A stretch of DNA of 14,739 nt from Thiotrichaceae bacterium (GCA_027008885.1 JALVDQ010000085.1:1-14739); one strand, 5' to 3'; positions 1 to 8,592 are shown, numbered from the stretch's first letter. Program-made: numbers and translations. Notes: generated by a model not told the origin, from the letters alone.

Positions 1-85
1 GAGCTAATCGGAATGATTGAAATAGTATTTGTCATAAAATATTTGTAAGAATCACGGAAGCAGGGCTTAACAGTGTGCCATCTTG

Positions 86-122
86 CTACACAAAAATATA
101 TAAAAAACAGGGGGGATGGGTG
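86..122 (-). repeat. Family A dispersed repeat, copy 1
   Basis: On the minus strand this reads CCCATCCCCCCTG, then a T/A-rich tract, then TGTAG. The same string recurs at 815-853, 3329-3368, 8691-8727 and, degenerate, at 8841-8872. This copy is inverted relative to the other four. It is directly followed by the heptamer array at 124-186, an association repeated near 8804-8872. No coding capacity is seen. Confidence 0.8.
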
Positions 123-123
123 T

Positions 124-186
<63 letters not shown>

Positions 187-222
187 CATGTAGTATCACA
201 ATTTCCGTGAAAACCTGATTTA

Positions 223-780
223 CTATTTTTCCTCAAATGGATAAAGTTTCAAGGATTTTCTCACGGATATGATTCTTTGGTATTCTTCTTCGAGTTTTGC
301 AAAATCTGGAACTTTTTTTAAACCCTGGTGGTTGATGTACGCATATCCTGCGGCTGCACCTGCAAGAAAACCCAGCGGGTTCTTCACGCCAACCAGGGTT
401 CTCGCTCCTATGCCTGCGGAATAAATCAGCTTGCCGCGACGTGATTGTTGGCTGTGGTGTTTTCCACTGATGCACCATTCGACAAAATGTTCGCAGTTAT
501 TGTGCAGTATATGATATTGCGCCTCGCCCAAACGCAAGCAGGCGCGCAAAATGGCTTCATCGGGAGAATATTTTCGATTTTTATATGGACGGATGAATAT
601 CTCGGTCTCATTGGCAAAATCCTTAAGGTCTATTTCTTCAATTATTCCGGCTGTTGTTAAATCATTAGCCAAACCGGAATAGTGAATAACACGACCATTG
701 CCCAGACCCAAACCATGATGTGTATACGAGCCTGCAATTTTTTTTACATACAAATGCTGACCTTTATATTTGTCGTGCAT
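223..780 (-). CDS. LRAT-domain (NlpC/P60 superfamily) protein
   Basis: A 185-aa protein with the features of the lecithin:retinol acyltransferase-like branch of the NlpC/P60 superfamily. H21 and H33 are spaced 12 residues apart, like the two catalytic histidines of LRAT, and C96 lies in the family hallmark NCEHF (95-99). Family members are thiol acyltransferases, lipases or amidases; the bacterial substrate is unknown. A hydrophobic glycine/alanine-rich stretch near 125-150 could touch a membrane; no signal peptide is seen. The ATG is preceded by no clear Shine-Dalgarno. The gene stands alone, convergent with nothing, and is bracketed by inverted family A repeats, so it may be a recent arrival. 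The fold call is strong; the cellular role is not inferable. Confidence 0.88.
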   Translation of the reverse strand: MHDKYKGQHLYVKKIAGSYTHHGLGLGNGRVIHYSGLANDLTTAGIIEEIDLKDFANETEIFIRPYKNRKYSPDEAILRACLRLGEAQYHILHNNCEHFVEWCISGKHHSQQSRRGKLIYSAGIGARTLVGVKNPLGFLAGAAAGYAYINHQGLKKVPDFAKLEEEYQRIISVRKSLKLYPFEEK

Positions 781-814
781 ATTCAGAGCCCAACTAAAAC
801 AAGAGGTATATTAT

Positions 815-853
815 TATACCCATCCCCCCTGTTTTTCATATATTTTTGCGCAG
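815..853 (+). repeat. Family A dispersed repeat, copy 2
   Basis: Begins TATACCCATCCCCCCTG, continues with a T-rich/TATA-containing tract and ends TTTTTGCGCAG. It lies just upstream of the LRAT-like gene and is inverted relative to copy 1 at 86-122, so the two copies enclose that gene. Confidence 0.8.
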
Positions 854-881
854 TCTGTGTTGAGGAGCGAAACACGGGAGC

Positions 882-908
882 TTCAAAAGCTATGATTATC
901 AGTATAAT
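882..908 (+). promoter_or_regulatory. Possible sigma70-type promoter for the OmpA-domain gene
   Basis: A perfect TATAAT (903-908) lies about 75 bp upstream of the chosen start. The only upstream hexamer resembling a -35 is TTCAAA (882-887), with a short 15-bp spacer, so the assignment rests mainly on the -10. A small palindrome AGCTT-caa-AAGCT (879-891) overlaps it and could be an operator. Confidence 0.3.
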
Positions 909-983
909 AAGTAGAACTAAATATTAAAACATGATAGATTATTCGCCAGGGGGGATTTGTTTAATCAATCAAGGAAGATTAAT

Positions 984-2036
984 ATGTCAGATACCACGTC
1001 AGATAATGATGATCTCAGTCTAACTCACGAGTATATGATTGCCGGAGTTGTTATTTTCTTGTTTGGCTTGTTGTATTGGTTTTTAAATGGTCATTCTGAA
1101 GACGACTCTATTTCACCGCTATTGTCTTCGGCTCCAGCAACTACGCTAGAAAGCACCAGGGAAAAGATGCCAAGGCAAGGGCATCCGTTGGTTCCCGCTG
1201 CTGTTGCAACTTCAGCTGTCGCGGCTACTACGGCTGCTACTGCAACAACTACAGCTAAAGAGCCTTTAGCTGATTCCGACCTGTCAATAAGCTCCGAGGT
1301 TGAACAGTCCCGGCAAAACAATACCCCGGATACGCTTGCGCAAGATGAGAAAAGTGTAAGCCCTGTTGCTGAAACAGATGCCCCGGAAAAAGCCTCGCTT
1401 GCTTCCAAAGCCGATGAGAGCGTAGCAAAAACAGCCGAAACAAAAGTTGCTCCGGAACAAGCCGCTGCTACTGTTGCCAATGAAACAACTAACAAAGCAA
1501 ATCAGGCTGAAACAACTGGAGTAGCAAAGCCTGATACTGGCAATGCTGTTGCCGATACTGCTGAAGAGGGTAAAGCAGCCAGTAGTAGCAATGAAGAGGT
1601 TGCACCCGTATATTCTCTTCCTGATGGAACAAAAATCAAACTGTCAGCCAACGGTTTTGAAGGTGAGTTGCAGCAGCTTTTCCAAAACGGGATACTAAAC
1701 AAGCCCTTAACCTATGACCAGGTTTATTTTGATACAGGTTCTGCAAAAATCAATGATAAATCGAACCGCCAAATTATGGTTACAGCAGCATTAATGCATG
1801 CTTATCCGAAAATAAATATTTTATTGCGGGGGCATACGGATAATCGTGGATCAGCCACTGATAACTTTCAATTATCGCTCGCCAGAGCCAATTCAATGGG
1901 TTTGGCTTTGGGAGCTTTAGGTATTGACACCGAACGGATTCGAGTGCTCGGTATGGGTGACAGTTTTCCTGTCGCAAGTAACAATACAGAAGAAGGTCGC
2001 AAGAAAAATCGTCGTATTGAAATTTTATTGCAGTAG
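984..2036 (+). CDS. Inner-membrane-anchored OmpA-family peptidoglycan-binding protein
   Basis: A 350-aa protein. The ATG at 984 is chosen over an upstream in-frame TTG (957) because AAGGAAG (971-977) sits 6 bases before it. Residues about 17-36 form one hydrophobic helix, with an acidic N-terminus before it and no cleavage site, which suggests a cytoplasmic-membrane anchor. Residues about 50-215 are a low-complexity Ala/Thr/Glu/Lys-rich periplasmic stalk. Residues about 243-350 are an OmpA-like domain: GHTDN (283-287) and LSLARA (297-302), with D286 and R301 15 residues apart like the diaminopimelate-binding Asp/Arg pair known in OmpA. There is no beta-barrel, so this is not a porin; it probably tethers the inner membrane to the cell wall. 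It lies 77 bp upstream of a CmpX-like channel gene. Confidence 0.88.
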   Translation: MSDTTSDNDDLSLTHEYMIAGVVIFLFGLLYWFLNGHSEDDSISPLLSSAPATTLESTREKMPRQGHPLVPAAVATSAVAATTAATATTTAKEPLADSDLSISSEVEQSRQNNTPDTLAQDEKSVSPVAETDAPEKASLASKADESVAKTAETKVAPEQAAATVANETTNKANQAETTGVAKPDTGNAVADTAEEGKAASSSNEEVAPVYSLPDGTKIKLSANGFEGELQQLFQNGILNKPLTYDQVYFDTGSAKINDKSNRQIMVTAALMHAYPKINILLRGHTDNRGSATDNFQLSLARANSMGLALGALGIDTERIRVLGMGDSFPVASNNTEEGRKKNRRIEILLQ

Positions 2037-2046
2037 AACGATTACC

Positions 2047-2069
2047 TGAATCCAGTAAGCACGGATTCA
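2047..2069 (+). terminator. Hairpin after the OmpA-domain gene, possible weak terminator
   Basis: TGAATCC (2047-2053) pairs with GGATTCA (2063-2069) across a 9-nt loop, 10 bases past the stop. The downstream sequence is only partly T-rich (tatttcattt), so it may attenuate rather than stop transcription before the channel gene. Confidence 0.4.
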
Positions 2070-2113
2070 TATTTCATTTATTAACAATTTATTACATTTT
2101 AGGAGTTGAAGCT

Positions 2114-3265
2114 ATGCAAGGATTTATGTCTTCAGTTACAGATACACTAGGCGCCCTGGGATCGGGCAAACTTGGACAAGCACTGATAGGATTACTTATC
2201 CTTGTTGTTGGTCTGATTGTTGTTAAATTTGTTGCGGCGATTATTCGAAGAATGCTCAACAGGGTGAGTTTTTTAAAGCAAAATAATCTGGCAAATCCGA
2301 TTGCATCACTGATAAAAGCCTTGTTTACTATTTTTGTATTAATCACGGTGTTGCAATATTTTGGTTTAACCGACGTGTTAGCCCCCTTAAAGGAAATGCT
2401 GAATAAATTCCTCGCGGCTATCCCCAATATTATTGGTGCCGGAGTTATTGCTTATGCTGGCTGGATTATTTCCAAAATCGTCTCTGAACTTGTGGGCATA
2501 GGGCTTAATAAAGTTGACAGACAGATAATGGAAAGAACAGGCAGCGACAATATCAAAATTTCAAAAATCGGAAGCTCCTTTATTTTTGCTGCAATATTGC
2601 TTCCAATAGCCGTTACTGCATTGGGTGTATTAAATATTCCTGCCATAACCGAACCAGCATCCGATATGCTCAACAAACTCATGGCTGCAATACCCAATAT
2701 CATTGGTGCGGCGATTATCCTTGGTGTTACCTATTATGTTGCCAAATTTGTTATCTCCATTCTGAGCGGTATTTTTGAAGGAATAGAGCTTGACGCAATG
2801 CCAGAAAAACTCGGTGTAACCAGCCTCTTCAATGCATCATTTACACCAACAAAGCTAATCAATGGCGCGATTATGTTCTTCTCCATGCTAACCGCTGCAA
2901 CTGCGGCAGTTAATACACTTGGTATTGATATTATCTCGAATATCTTTGCCAGAGTGCTTGAGTTTGGTGGCGGCATACTTGTTGGCAGCATCATCCTGGT
3001 AGTTGGTTATTTCTTAAGCTCCATTGCCTATAACAAGTTAAGCGAACATACCAGCGCAGGAATCGCCAATATTGCACGCATCGCAATCCTTGGCCTGGTA
3101 TTAGCGATGGGACTAAAAGCAATGGGACTGGCTGACAATATCGTCAACATGGCATTCGGCTTTACACTCGCCTCGGTTGCCGTAGCACTAGCCCTGGCAT
3201 TTGGCTTCGGTGGACGCGATGCCGCCAAAACAATCGCAAACAAATGGGCTGATAAAATTAAATAA
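2114..3265 (+). CDS. CmpX-like / MscS-related small-conductance mechanosensitive channel
   Basis: A 383-aa, very hydrophobic protein with about nine predicted membrane segments (roughly 21-45, 63-83, 103-128, 153-175, 193-217, 247-270, 283-303, 317-337, 345-365). It carries the 'conserved TM helix' repeats typical of this family: AAIPNIIGA occurs twice (101-109 and 191-199), with a third related segment near 283-300. The end, ALAFGFGGRDAA (360-371), matches the pore-region signature of MscS-related CmpX proteins. AGGAG at 2101-2105 precedes the ATG. Family members are thought to release osmolytes or report membrane tension. In pseudomonads cmpX lies near sigX and oprF, an OmpA-family gene; the pairing here with an OmpA-domain gene is similar, though no sigma factor is present. 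The large soluble MscS C-terminal domain is missing, as is usual in this subfamily. Confidence 0.85.
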   Translation: MQGFMSSVTDTLGALGSGKLGQALIGLLILVVGLIVVKFVAAIIRRMLNRVSFLKQNNLANPIASLIKALFTIFVLITVLQYFGLTDVLAPLKEMLNKFLAAIPNIIGAGVIAYAGWIISKIVSELVGIGLNKVDRQIMERTGSDNIKISKIGSSFIFAAILLPIAVTALGVLNIPAITEPASDMLNKLMAAIPNIIGAAIILGVTYYVAKFVISILSGIFEGIELDAMPEKLGVTSLFNASFTPTKLINGAIMFFSMLTAATAAVNTLGIDIISNIFARVLEFGGGILVGSIILVVGYFLSSIAYNKLSEHTSAGIANIARIAILGLVLAMGLKAMGLADNIVNMAFGFTLASVAVALALAFGFGGRDAAKTIANKWADKIK

Positions 3266-3282
3266 AACCTGTCTCTCCGATA

Positions 3283-3315
3283 GCACATCTGACACTTCTA
3301 CGCTGTCAGATGTGC
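3283..3315 (+). terminator. Strong hairpin after the channel gene, putative terminator
   Basis: GCACATCTGACA (3283-3294) is perfectly complementary to TGTCAGATGTGC (3304-3315), a 12-bp stem with a 9-nt loop, starting 17 bases after the channel stop codon. The stem can lengthen by a few pairs across a bulged C. There is no U tract after it, so it may be Rho-assisted or an mRNA 3'-end stabiliser. Confidence 0.55.
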
Positions 3316-3328
3316 CTATTACCCTACC

Positions 3329-3368
3329 TATACCCATCCCCCCCTGTTTTTACATATTTTTTGTGTAG
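3329..3368 (+). repeat. Family A dispersed repeat, copy 3
   Basis: TATACCCATCCCCCCCTG followed by a T-rich tract and TGTGTAG; it has one more C than copy 2. It lies immediately upstream of jetB, exactly where the first Wadjet gene (jetA) would be expected to end, and in the same orientation as copy 4 after jetD. Confidence 0.8.
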
Positions 3369-3386
3369 CCTCACAGGGCGATCGCA

Positions 3387-3392
3387 TATTAT
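3387..3392 (+). promoter_or_regulatory. Possible -10 element for jetB (near-leaderless transcript)
   Basis: TATTAT lies only 10 bases before the jetB ATG. If used, transcription would begin within a few bases of the start codon, which would agree with the lack of any Shine-Dalgarno there. No good -35 is visible; the candidate region is the end of the family A repeat. Confidence 0.25.
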
Positions 3393-3402
3393 ACTCCTCT
3401 CC

Positions 3403-4017
3403 ATGCAGACCCCAACTACTGACACTTCCGGCAATACTCTCCCGCGCATTCTTATTGCTCTGCTCAAAGGTGTGCTTTATGAGGAAAACGATCCCGCCCT
3501 TTGGCAGTCGCTATTGAGTTTGCAGGCGCGTGTGCGTGATCATATGGCGTTGCTGGGGCTGGAGTTGATGCTGGATGAGGCGGAGGGTTATGCCTGGCTA
3601 AAAAGCCGTGTTGCGGAGGATGGTGAGCCTGAATTGCCGCGCCTGATGGTGCGCCGTCCGCTGTCTTTTGCGGTGAGTTTGTTGCTGGCGTTGTTGCGCA
3701 AGAAGCTTGCAGAAGCTGATGCCAGTGGAGAGAATCAGCGCCTGATTTTGTCGCGTGAGGATATGCTGGAGCTGGTGCGTGTATTTATGCCGGGTGGCAG
3801 CAATGAGGCACGTCTGGTAAAGCAGGTGGACAGCAGTATTAACAAGATTGCACAGTTGGGTTTTTTGCGTAAGTTGCGTAGCGATGAACAGCGTTTTGAA
3901 GTGCGGCGTATTTTGAAAGCTTTTGTGGATGCGCAGTGGTTGCAGGAATTTGATCAGCGGCTTGCCGAATATCAGCAACATGTGCTGCAAACACAGCCGG
4001 AGGGTGCTGATGACTGA
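3403..4017 (+). CDS. jetB: Wadjet JetB, MukE/MksE-like KITE subunit (DUF4194)
   Basis: A 204-aa protein. In Wadjet and MksBEF systems this subunit is a winged-helix KITE protein that binds the kleisin and helps the SMC ring load on DNA. Visible family traits are an N-terminal helical region with LLKGVLYEENDPALW (about 19-33), a central RRPLSFAVSLLLALLRKKL block, a LSREDMLELVR helix and a KIAQLGFLRKL winged-helix segment followed by RFEVRRILKAFV. The ATG at 3403 is preferred because the upstream in-frame extension would run through the family A repeat and read as hydrophobic non-family sequence; it has no Shine-Dalgarno. The end overlaps jetC by 8 bp (ATGACTGA). It is the first gene of the block: no jetA precedes it. 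Length is normal for the family. Confidence 0.88.
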   Translation: MQTPTTDTSGNTLPRILIALLKGVLYEENDPALWQSLLSLQARVRDHMALLGLELMLDEAEGYAWLKSRVAEDGEPELPRLMVRRPLSFAVSLLLALLRKKLAEADASGENQRLILSREDMLELVRVFMPGGSNEARLVKQVDSSINKIAQLGFLRKLRSDEQRFEVRRILKAFVDAQWLQEFDQRLAEYQQHVLQTQPEGADD

Positions 4018-7000
4018 GGCATTGCAACTGGATTTTTCTGCCGATGACAGCCAGGCGGGTTTTCGTTTGCGTTCGCTGGAGATTTTTAACTGGGGCACAT
4101 TTCATCAAAAGGTCTGGTCGCTTCAGGCTGATGGCGAAAATACTTTGCTCACTGGTGACATTGGCTCGGGTAAATCTACTCTGGTGGATGCCGTAACTAC
4201 CTTGCTGGTACCAGCGCATCGGGTTGCCTATAACAAGGCGGCAGGGGCGGAGGCGCGCGAGCGTGACCTGCGCTCCTATGTGTTGGGCTATTACAAGTCG
4301 GCGCGTCAGGATGGCGGTGTGAGTTCGCGTCCGGTGGCGTTGCGTGATCATAATAGCTATTCGGTAGTGCTGGGTGTTTTCCATAATGCCGGTTACGGTC
4401 AGACTGTGACCCTGGCGCAGGTGTTCTGGAGCAAGGATACCCGCGCCCAGCCCAGCCGCTTTTATCTGGTGGCAGATCGGGCTTTAAGTATTGCGGAGGA
4501 TTTTTCCGGCTTTGGCAAGGATATAAAGCAACTGAAAAAACGTCTGCGGGCGCAACCCAACCATGAGGTTTTCGACAGCTTTCCGCCTTATGGCGCGGCA
4601 TTGCGGCGGCGTTTCGGGATTAATAGCGAGCAGGCGCTGGAGCTGTTTCACCAGACGGTTTCGATGAAATCGGTGGGTAATCTGACCCAGTTTGTGCGTG
4701 AACACATGCTGGAAGGCTTTGATGTTACTACACGCATTGAAAACCTGATTCACCATTTTGATGATCTGAATCGCGCCCACGAAGCCGTACTCAAGGCAAA
4801 ACAGCAGGTCGAGCGCCTTACGCCGCTGGTAGCTAACTGTGAACAGCATGAGAAATTAGTCAACCAGGCAGAAAGCCTGCGTCAAAGTCGGGATGCGCTG
4901 CGTGCCTGGTTTGCCTCGCTCAAGCAGGAATTGCTACAGGCGCGTCTTGAAAAACTGCAACACGAAGCCGAAAAATACCAGGCGCGCTTGCAGGGCAAGG
5001 AACAGAATCTTGCAGAACAGCGCGCCGAGCGTGACCAGCTCACCCGTGCGATTGCCCAAAATGGTGGTGACCGCTTGCACAGCATCGCCCGCGAAATCGA
5101 GCAAAAACAGCAGGAAAAATCCACCCGTCAAGACACTGCCGAGCGTTATGAGTTATTACGCCAGCAGCTTGAGCTGCCCAAAGTGGTCAATAGTGAGCAG
5201 TTTGTAAGTAACCGTCAACAGCTTGCGGCTCTGCGCGAAACGCTGGAGACCCGACAGGCGGATCACGATAACCAGCGGGTAGAGCAGGAAGTGGAATTTC
5301 GCAAGCTCAAGGAACAACACGGTGATATCGAACAGGAGCTTGTCTCGCTACGTCAGCGGCGCAGCAATATCCCGCAGCAGCAGGTTAGTATTCGCGATGC
5401 GCTGTGTGAAGCACTGCAACTGGATATTGCCGAAATGCCTTTTGCCGGTGAGCTGATTCAGGTGCGTGAGGATGAAGGCGACTGGGAAGGCGCGGCAGAG
5501 CGCGTGCTGCATAATTTTGCGCTGTCTTTATTGGTGCCAGACAAGCATTATGCTGCTGTCAGTGAGTGGGTGGAGCGCGCCCACCTGCGAGGCAGACTGG
5601 TGTATTATCGGGTGCAGAAAGTACACGACAAAGCACTCGATTTACACCCGCAGTCGCTGGTTTACAAACTGGCGATTCACCCCGAATCCGCCTTTTATAC
5701 CTGGCTGGAACAACAGTTGGCGCAGCGTTTTGATTATGCCTGCTGTGACAATATGGACGCCTTCCGCCGCGAGCGTCGCGCGATTAGCCGTCACGGGCAG
5801 ATCAAGTCCGGCGGTACACGCCACGAAAAGGATGATCGTCACCGCATTGATGATCGCAGCCGCTATGTGCTGGGCTGGAGCAATGAAAACAAGATCGCCG
5901 CGCTGGAAAATAATCAACGCACACTGGAACAACAGATGCAGCGCATTGCCACCGATATAGCACAAATCCGCAATCGGCAGGATGCGCTCAGAAAACAGGC
6001 AGAAACCGTTCTCAAACTCAATGAAATCAGTGATTTTGAACGCCTCAACTGGCAACCGCTGGCACAGGCAATTGACCGACTGCAAGAGGAGCGCAAGCAA
6101 CTGGAAGCCAGCTCTGATCTGTTGCAAACCTTGCAGGCGCAATTACAGACACTGGAATCGACACTCAAGCAAAGTGAAGCCGATATAGACAGGCTGAAGG
6201 AAGCTCTGGCAAGCAATCGCACCCGTCAGGAACACGCCAATGAGCTATTGCAGCAGTGCGAAAATGAGCTTGCAAATCTGGATCAAAACCAGCGCGAGCA
6301 ACGCTTTACCGAACTGGCAAAGATGCGTGATGAAGCTCTGGGTGAGCACAGACTCACGGTGGAATCCTGCGATAACCGCGAAAAAGACATGCGTGAATGG
6401 CTGCAAAAACGCATTGATGCTGTGGACAGAAAGAAAAATGCCCTGGGTGAGCGCATTATCAGGGCAATGCAGGACTACCGCCGCGACTATCCACTGGAAA
6501 CTGACGAGGTAGATGCCGCCATCGAAGCTGCTCCCGCCTACCGTGAAATGCTGGATGAACTGCAAAATGATGGTCTGCCGCGTTTTGAGCAGAAATTCAA
6601 GGAACTGCTGAATGAAAACACCATCCGCGAAGTCGCCAACTTCCAGTCGCAACTGCGCCGCGAAGAGCAAACCATCCGCGAGCGTATCGAACAGATCAAT
6701 GAATCACTGACACAGATTGATTACAACGACGGGCGTTATATTCGCCTCGAAGCGCGCAGCAATCCTGACAGGCAAATTCACGATTTTCAGCATGATCTCA
6801 GAAGCTGCACCGAAGGTACGCTGGGCGGCGATGAAGACGAGCAATACTCGGAAGACAAATTCCTGCAAGTCAAACATATTATTGAGCGTTTTCGCGGACG
6901 CGAAGGCAGCACAGATCTGGATCGTCGCTGGACAAACTACGTCACCGATGTGCGCAACTGGTTTGTGTTCTCTGCCTCGGAACGCTGGCGCGAGGATGAC

Positions 7001-7390
7001 CGCGAGCATGAACATTACAGCGACTCCGGTGGCAAATCCGGCGGGCAAAAAGAAAAGCTCGCCTATACCGTACTCGCCGCCAGCCTCGCCTACCAGTTTG
7101 GACTCAAATGGGATGAACGCCGTTCACGCAGCTTCCGTTTTGTAGTCATCGACGAAGCCTTTGGTCGCGGCTCCGACGAATCCGCCCGCTTCGCACTGGA
7201 GCTGTTTAAAAAGCTGCAACTGCAACTGCTGATCGTCACCCCGCTGCAAAAAATCCACATTATCGAACCCTACGTCGCCAGCGTCGGCTTTGTGCACAAT
7301 GACGGTGGCAACGAATCCATGCTGCGCAATCTCAGCATTGAAGAGTATCGGGCAGAGCGTGAAGCTCGCTCCATCCAGGCTAGACAATAA
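4010..7390 (+). CDS. jetC: Wadjet JetC, MukB/MksB-like SMC ATPase
   Basis: A 1126-aa SMC-type ATPase, the motor that extrudes DNA loops in Wadjet. The N-terminal head has Walker A GDIGSGKST (49-57). Long Glu/Gln/Arg-rich coiled coils (about 250-450 and 625-900) flank a compact hinge-like region (about 460-620). The C-terminal head has the ABC signature SGGKSGGQ (1006-1013) and Walker B FRFVVIDEA (1042-1050) with D1048 and E1049. All ATPase motifs are intact and there is no frameshift. The ATG at 4010 is set by GGAGGG (3999-4004) 5 bases upstream and by the 8-bp overlap with jetB, which suggests translational coupling. Known Wadjet complexes cleave circular plasmid DNA after loop extrusion. 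Base use looks more GC-rich than in the flanking genes. Confidence 0.93.
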   Translation: MTEALQLDFSADDSQAGFRLRSLEIFNWGTFHQKVWSLQADGENTLLTGDIGSGKSTLVDAVTTLLVPAHRVAYNKAAGAEARERDLRSYVLGYYKSARQDGGVSSRPVALRDHNSYSVVLGVFHNAGYGQTVTLAQVFWSKDTRAQPSRFYLVADRALSIAEDFSGFGKDIKQLKKRLRAQPNHEVFDSFPPYGAALRRRFGINSEQALELFHQTVSMKSVGNLTQFVREHMLEGFDVTTRIENLIHHFDDLNRAHEAVLKAKQQVERLTPLVANCEQHEKLVNQAESLRQSRDALRAWFASLKQELLQARLEKLQHEAEKYQARLQGKEQNLAEQRAERDQLTRAIAQNGGDRLHSIAREIEQKQQEKSTRQDTAERYELLRQQLELPKVVNSEQFVSNRQQLAALRETLETRQADHDNQRVEQEVEFRKLKEQHGDIEQELVSLRQRRSNIPQQQVSIRDALCEALQLDIAEMPFAGELIQVREDEGDWEGAAERVLHNFALSLLVPDKHYAAVSEWVERAHLRGRLVYYRVQKVHDKALDLHPQSLVYKLAIHPESAFYTWLEQQLAQRFDYACCDNMDAFRRERRAISRHGQIKSGGTRHEKDDRHRIDDRSRYVLGWSNENKIAALENNQRTLEQQMQRIATDIAQIRNRQDALRKQAETVLKLNEISDFERLNWQPLAQAIDRLQEERKQLEASSDLLQTLQAQLQTLESTLKQSEADIDRLKEALASNRTRQEHANELLQQCENELANLDQNQREQRFTELAKMRDEALGEHRLTVESCDNREKDMREWLQKRIDAVDRKKNALGERIIRAMQDYRRDYPLETDEVDAAIEAAPAYREMLDELQNDGLPRFEQKFKELLNENTIREVANFQSQLRREEQTIRERIEQINESLTQIDYNDGRYIRLEARSNPDRQIHDFQHDLRSCTEGTLGGDEDEQYSEDKFLQVKHIIERFRGREGSTDLDRRWTNYVTDVRNWFVFSASERWREDDREHEHYSDSGGKSGGQKEKLAYTVLAASLAYQFGLKWDERRSRSFRFVVIDEAFGRGSDESARFALELFKKLQLQLLIVTPLQKIHIIEPYVASVGFVHNDGGNESMLRNLSIEEYRAEREARSIQARQ

Positions 7391-7397
7391 GGTTGTT

Positions 7398-8585
7398 ATG
7401 CCCAACTGGAGCACTCACAAGGATATACTGGCGCGACTTGAGCGGCTCTGGAACAGTGGCAGGTTATTGCGAGAACAATTGCATGACAGTGGCTTGTTTC
7501 CACTGCGTATCCCACTAAAAAAACCTTCCAGCAAGGAGCTGGATTGCCAGTTCGACAAGGCGCGTCACTGGGTAAGCCAGTGGCAGGCAAATAGTCGCAG
7601 GCAGGGCTACAGGCTGGAATGGAAAACACTGCATCATCGTGTGCATGGCAAAAATCAGCTACCTGTTGCGGTACATATTGATAGCCATGAGCAGGCAATC
7701 AAACTGTTGGATAAAATAGCGCAAAGCCAGCAGTTTAATGAGTTAAGTGCCTTGCTGCTGTCGGCGTTTCCATCCCTTGCCGACTGGCTGCAACGCAAAC
7801 CGCATCAGTTATTGGCGCATGCGCCTGACTGGGAGCGCCTGATTGCGCTGATGCAATGGCTTAAAGAGCATCCCCGACCAGAGATTTATCTGCGCCAGAT
7901 TGATTTGCCGGATATTCACAGCAAGTTTATTGAACAACATCGAGGGCTGCTGACTGAGTTGCTGGATCAGGTCCTGGCGGATTCGCAGATTGAGCGCTCA
8001 AGTCGGGGCGTGCGTGGTTTTGAGCAGCGTTATGGCTTTCGCAGCAAGCCGCTACTGGTACGCTTTCGTTTGCTGGATCAGGCACAGTGGATTCATGGCT
8101 TGCAGGATTTGAGCATACCGTTGACGGATTTTCGTCGTCTTGATCCACCTGCCAAGCGGATTCTGATAGTGGAGAACGAGATTACCTTTCTGGCGCTACC
8201 TGACCTGAGTAATACCCTGGCGATTTTTGGTAAAGGTTATGCGCTGGATGTACTCGCGGATATTCCCTGGCTGAATCATAAAAGTCTGCATTACTGGAGC
8301 GATCTGGATACGCATGGCTTTGTTATGCTCAACCAGATTCGTGAATATTATCCACATACCCGCTCGTTCTTAATGGATGCGGAAACCTTGCTGGCGCACA
8401 AGCGACAATGGGGGATTGAAGCTAAACCGGTGGAACGTACACTGGACTATCTTACAGCGGATGAAGAAGAAGTGTATCAGGGTTTGCTGCAACATCGCTG
8501 GCAAAAAAACCTGCGCCTGGAGCAGGAATTTATTGGTTTTAAGTGGATAAAAAACCGGGTTGCGGCTTTAAGTACCGGCTCCTAG
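7398..8585 (+). CDS. jetD: Wadjet JetD, TOPRIM-type nuclease (DUF3322/DUF2220)
   Basis: A 395-aa protein. JetD (MksG) is the nuclease that cuts plasmid DNA when the Jet SMC complex stalls on a small circle. The N-terminal half (about 1-190) matches the DUF3322 region with basic and tryptophan-rich helices; the C-terminal half (about 200-385) is the DUF2220/TOPRIM-like part. Metal-binding residues are visible as VENE (258-261, acidic E259 and E261) and SDLDTHG (301-307, D302 and D304), so the active site appears intact. It begins 7 bases after the jetC stop, with AAGG (7389-7392) 5 bases before the ATG. The call by homology and order is firm; activity without JetA is doubtful. Confidence 0.9.
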   Translation: MPNWSTHKDILARLERLWNSGRLLREQLHDSGLFPLRIPLKKPSSKELDCQFDKARHWVSQWQANSRRQGYRLEWKTLHHRVHGKNQLPVAVHIDSHEQAIKLLDKIAQSQQFNELSALLLSAFPSLADWLQRKPHQLLAHAPDWERLIALMQWLKEHPRPEIYLRQIDLPDIHSKFIEQHRGLLTELLDQVLADSQIERSSRGVRGFEQRYGFRSKPLLVRFRLLDQAQWIHGLQDLSIPLTDFRRLDPPAKRILIVENEITFLALPDLSNTLAIFGKGYALDVLADIPWLNHKSLHYWSDLDTHGFVMLNQIREYYPHTRSFLMDAETLLAHKRQWGIEAKPVERTLDYLTADEEEVYQGLLQHRWQKNLRLEQEFIGFKWIKNRVAALSTGS

Positions 8586-8592
8586 AAGCTAT

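Noticed and set aside
947..956. CAGGGGGGAT just before the OmpA-domain gene as another repeat copy
   Set aside because: It matches only ten bases of the family A core; the AT-rich half is absent.
1091..1495. Minus-strand open frame inside the OmpA-domain gene
   Set aside because: Its Ala/Ser/Val-rich translation mirrors the low-complexity Ala/Thr stalk on the plus strand; no start signals.
3310..3402. Longer JetB starting upstream of 3403
   Set aside because: The extension is translated family A repeat with no resemblance to the DUF4194 family.
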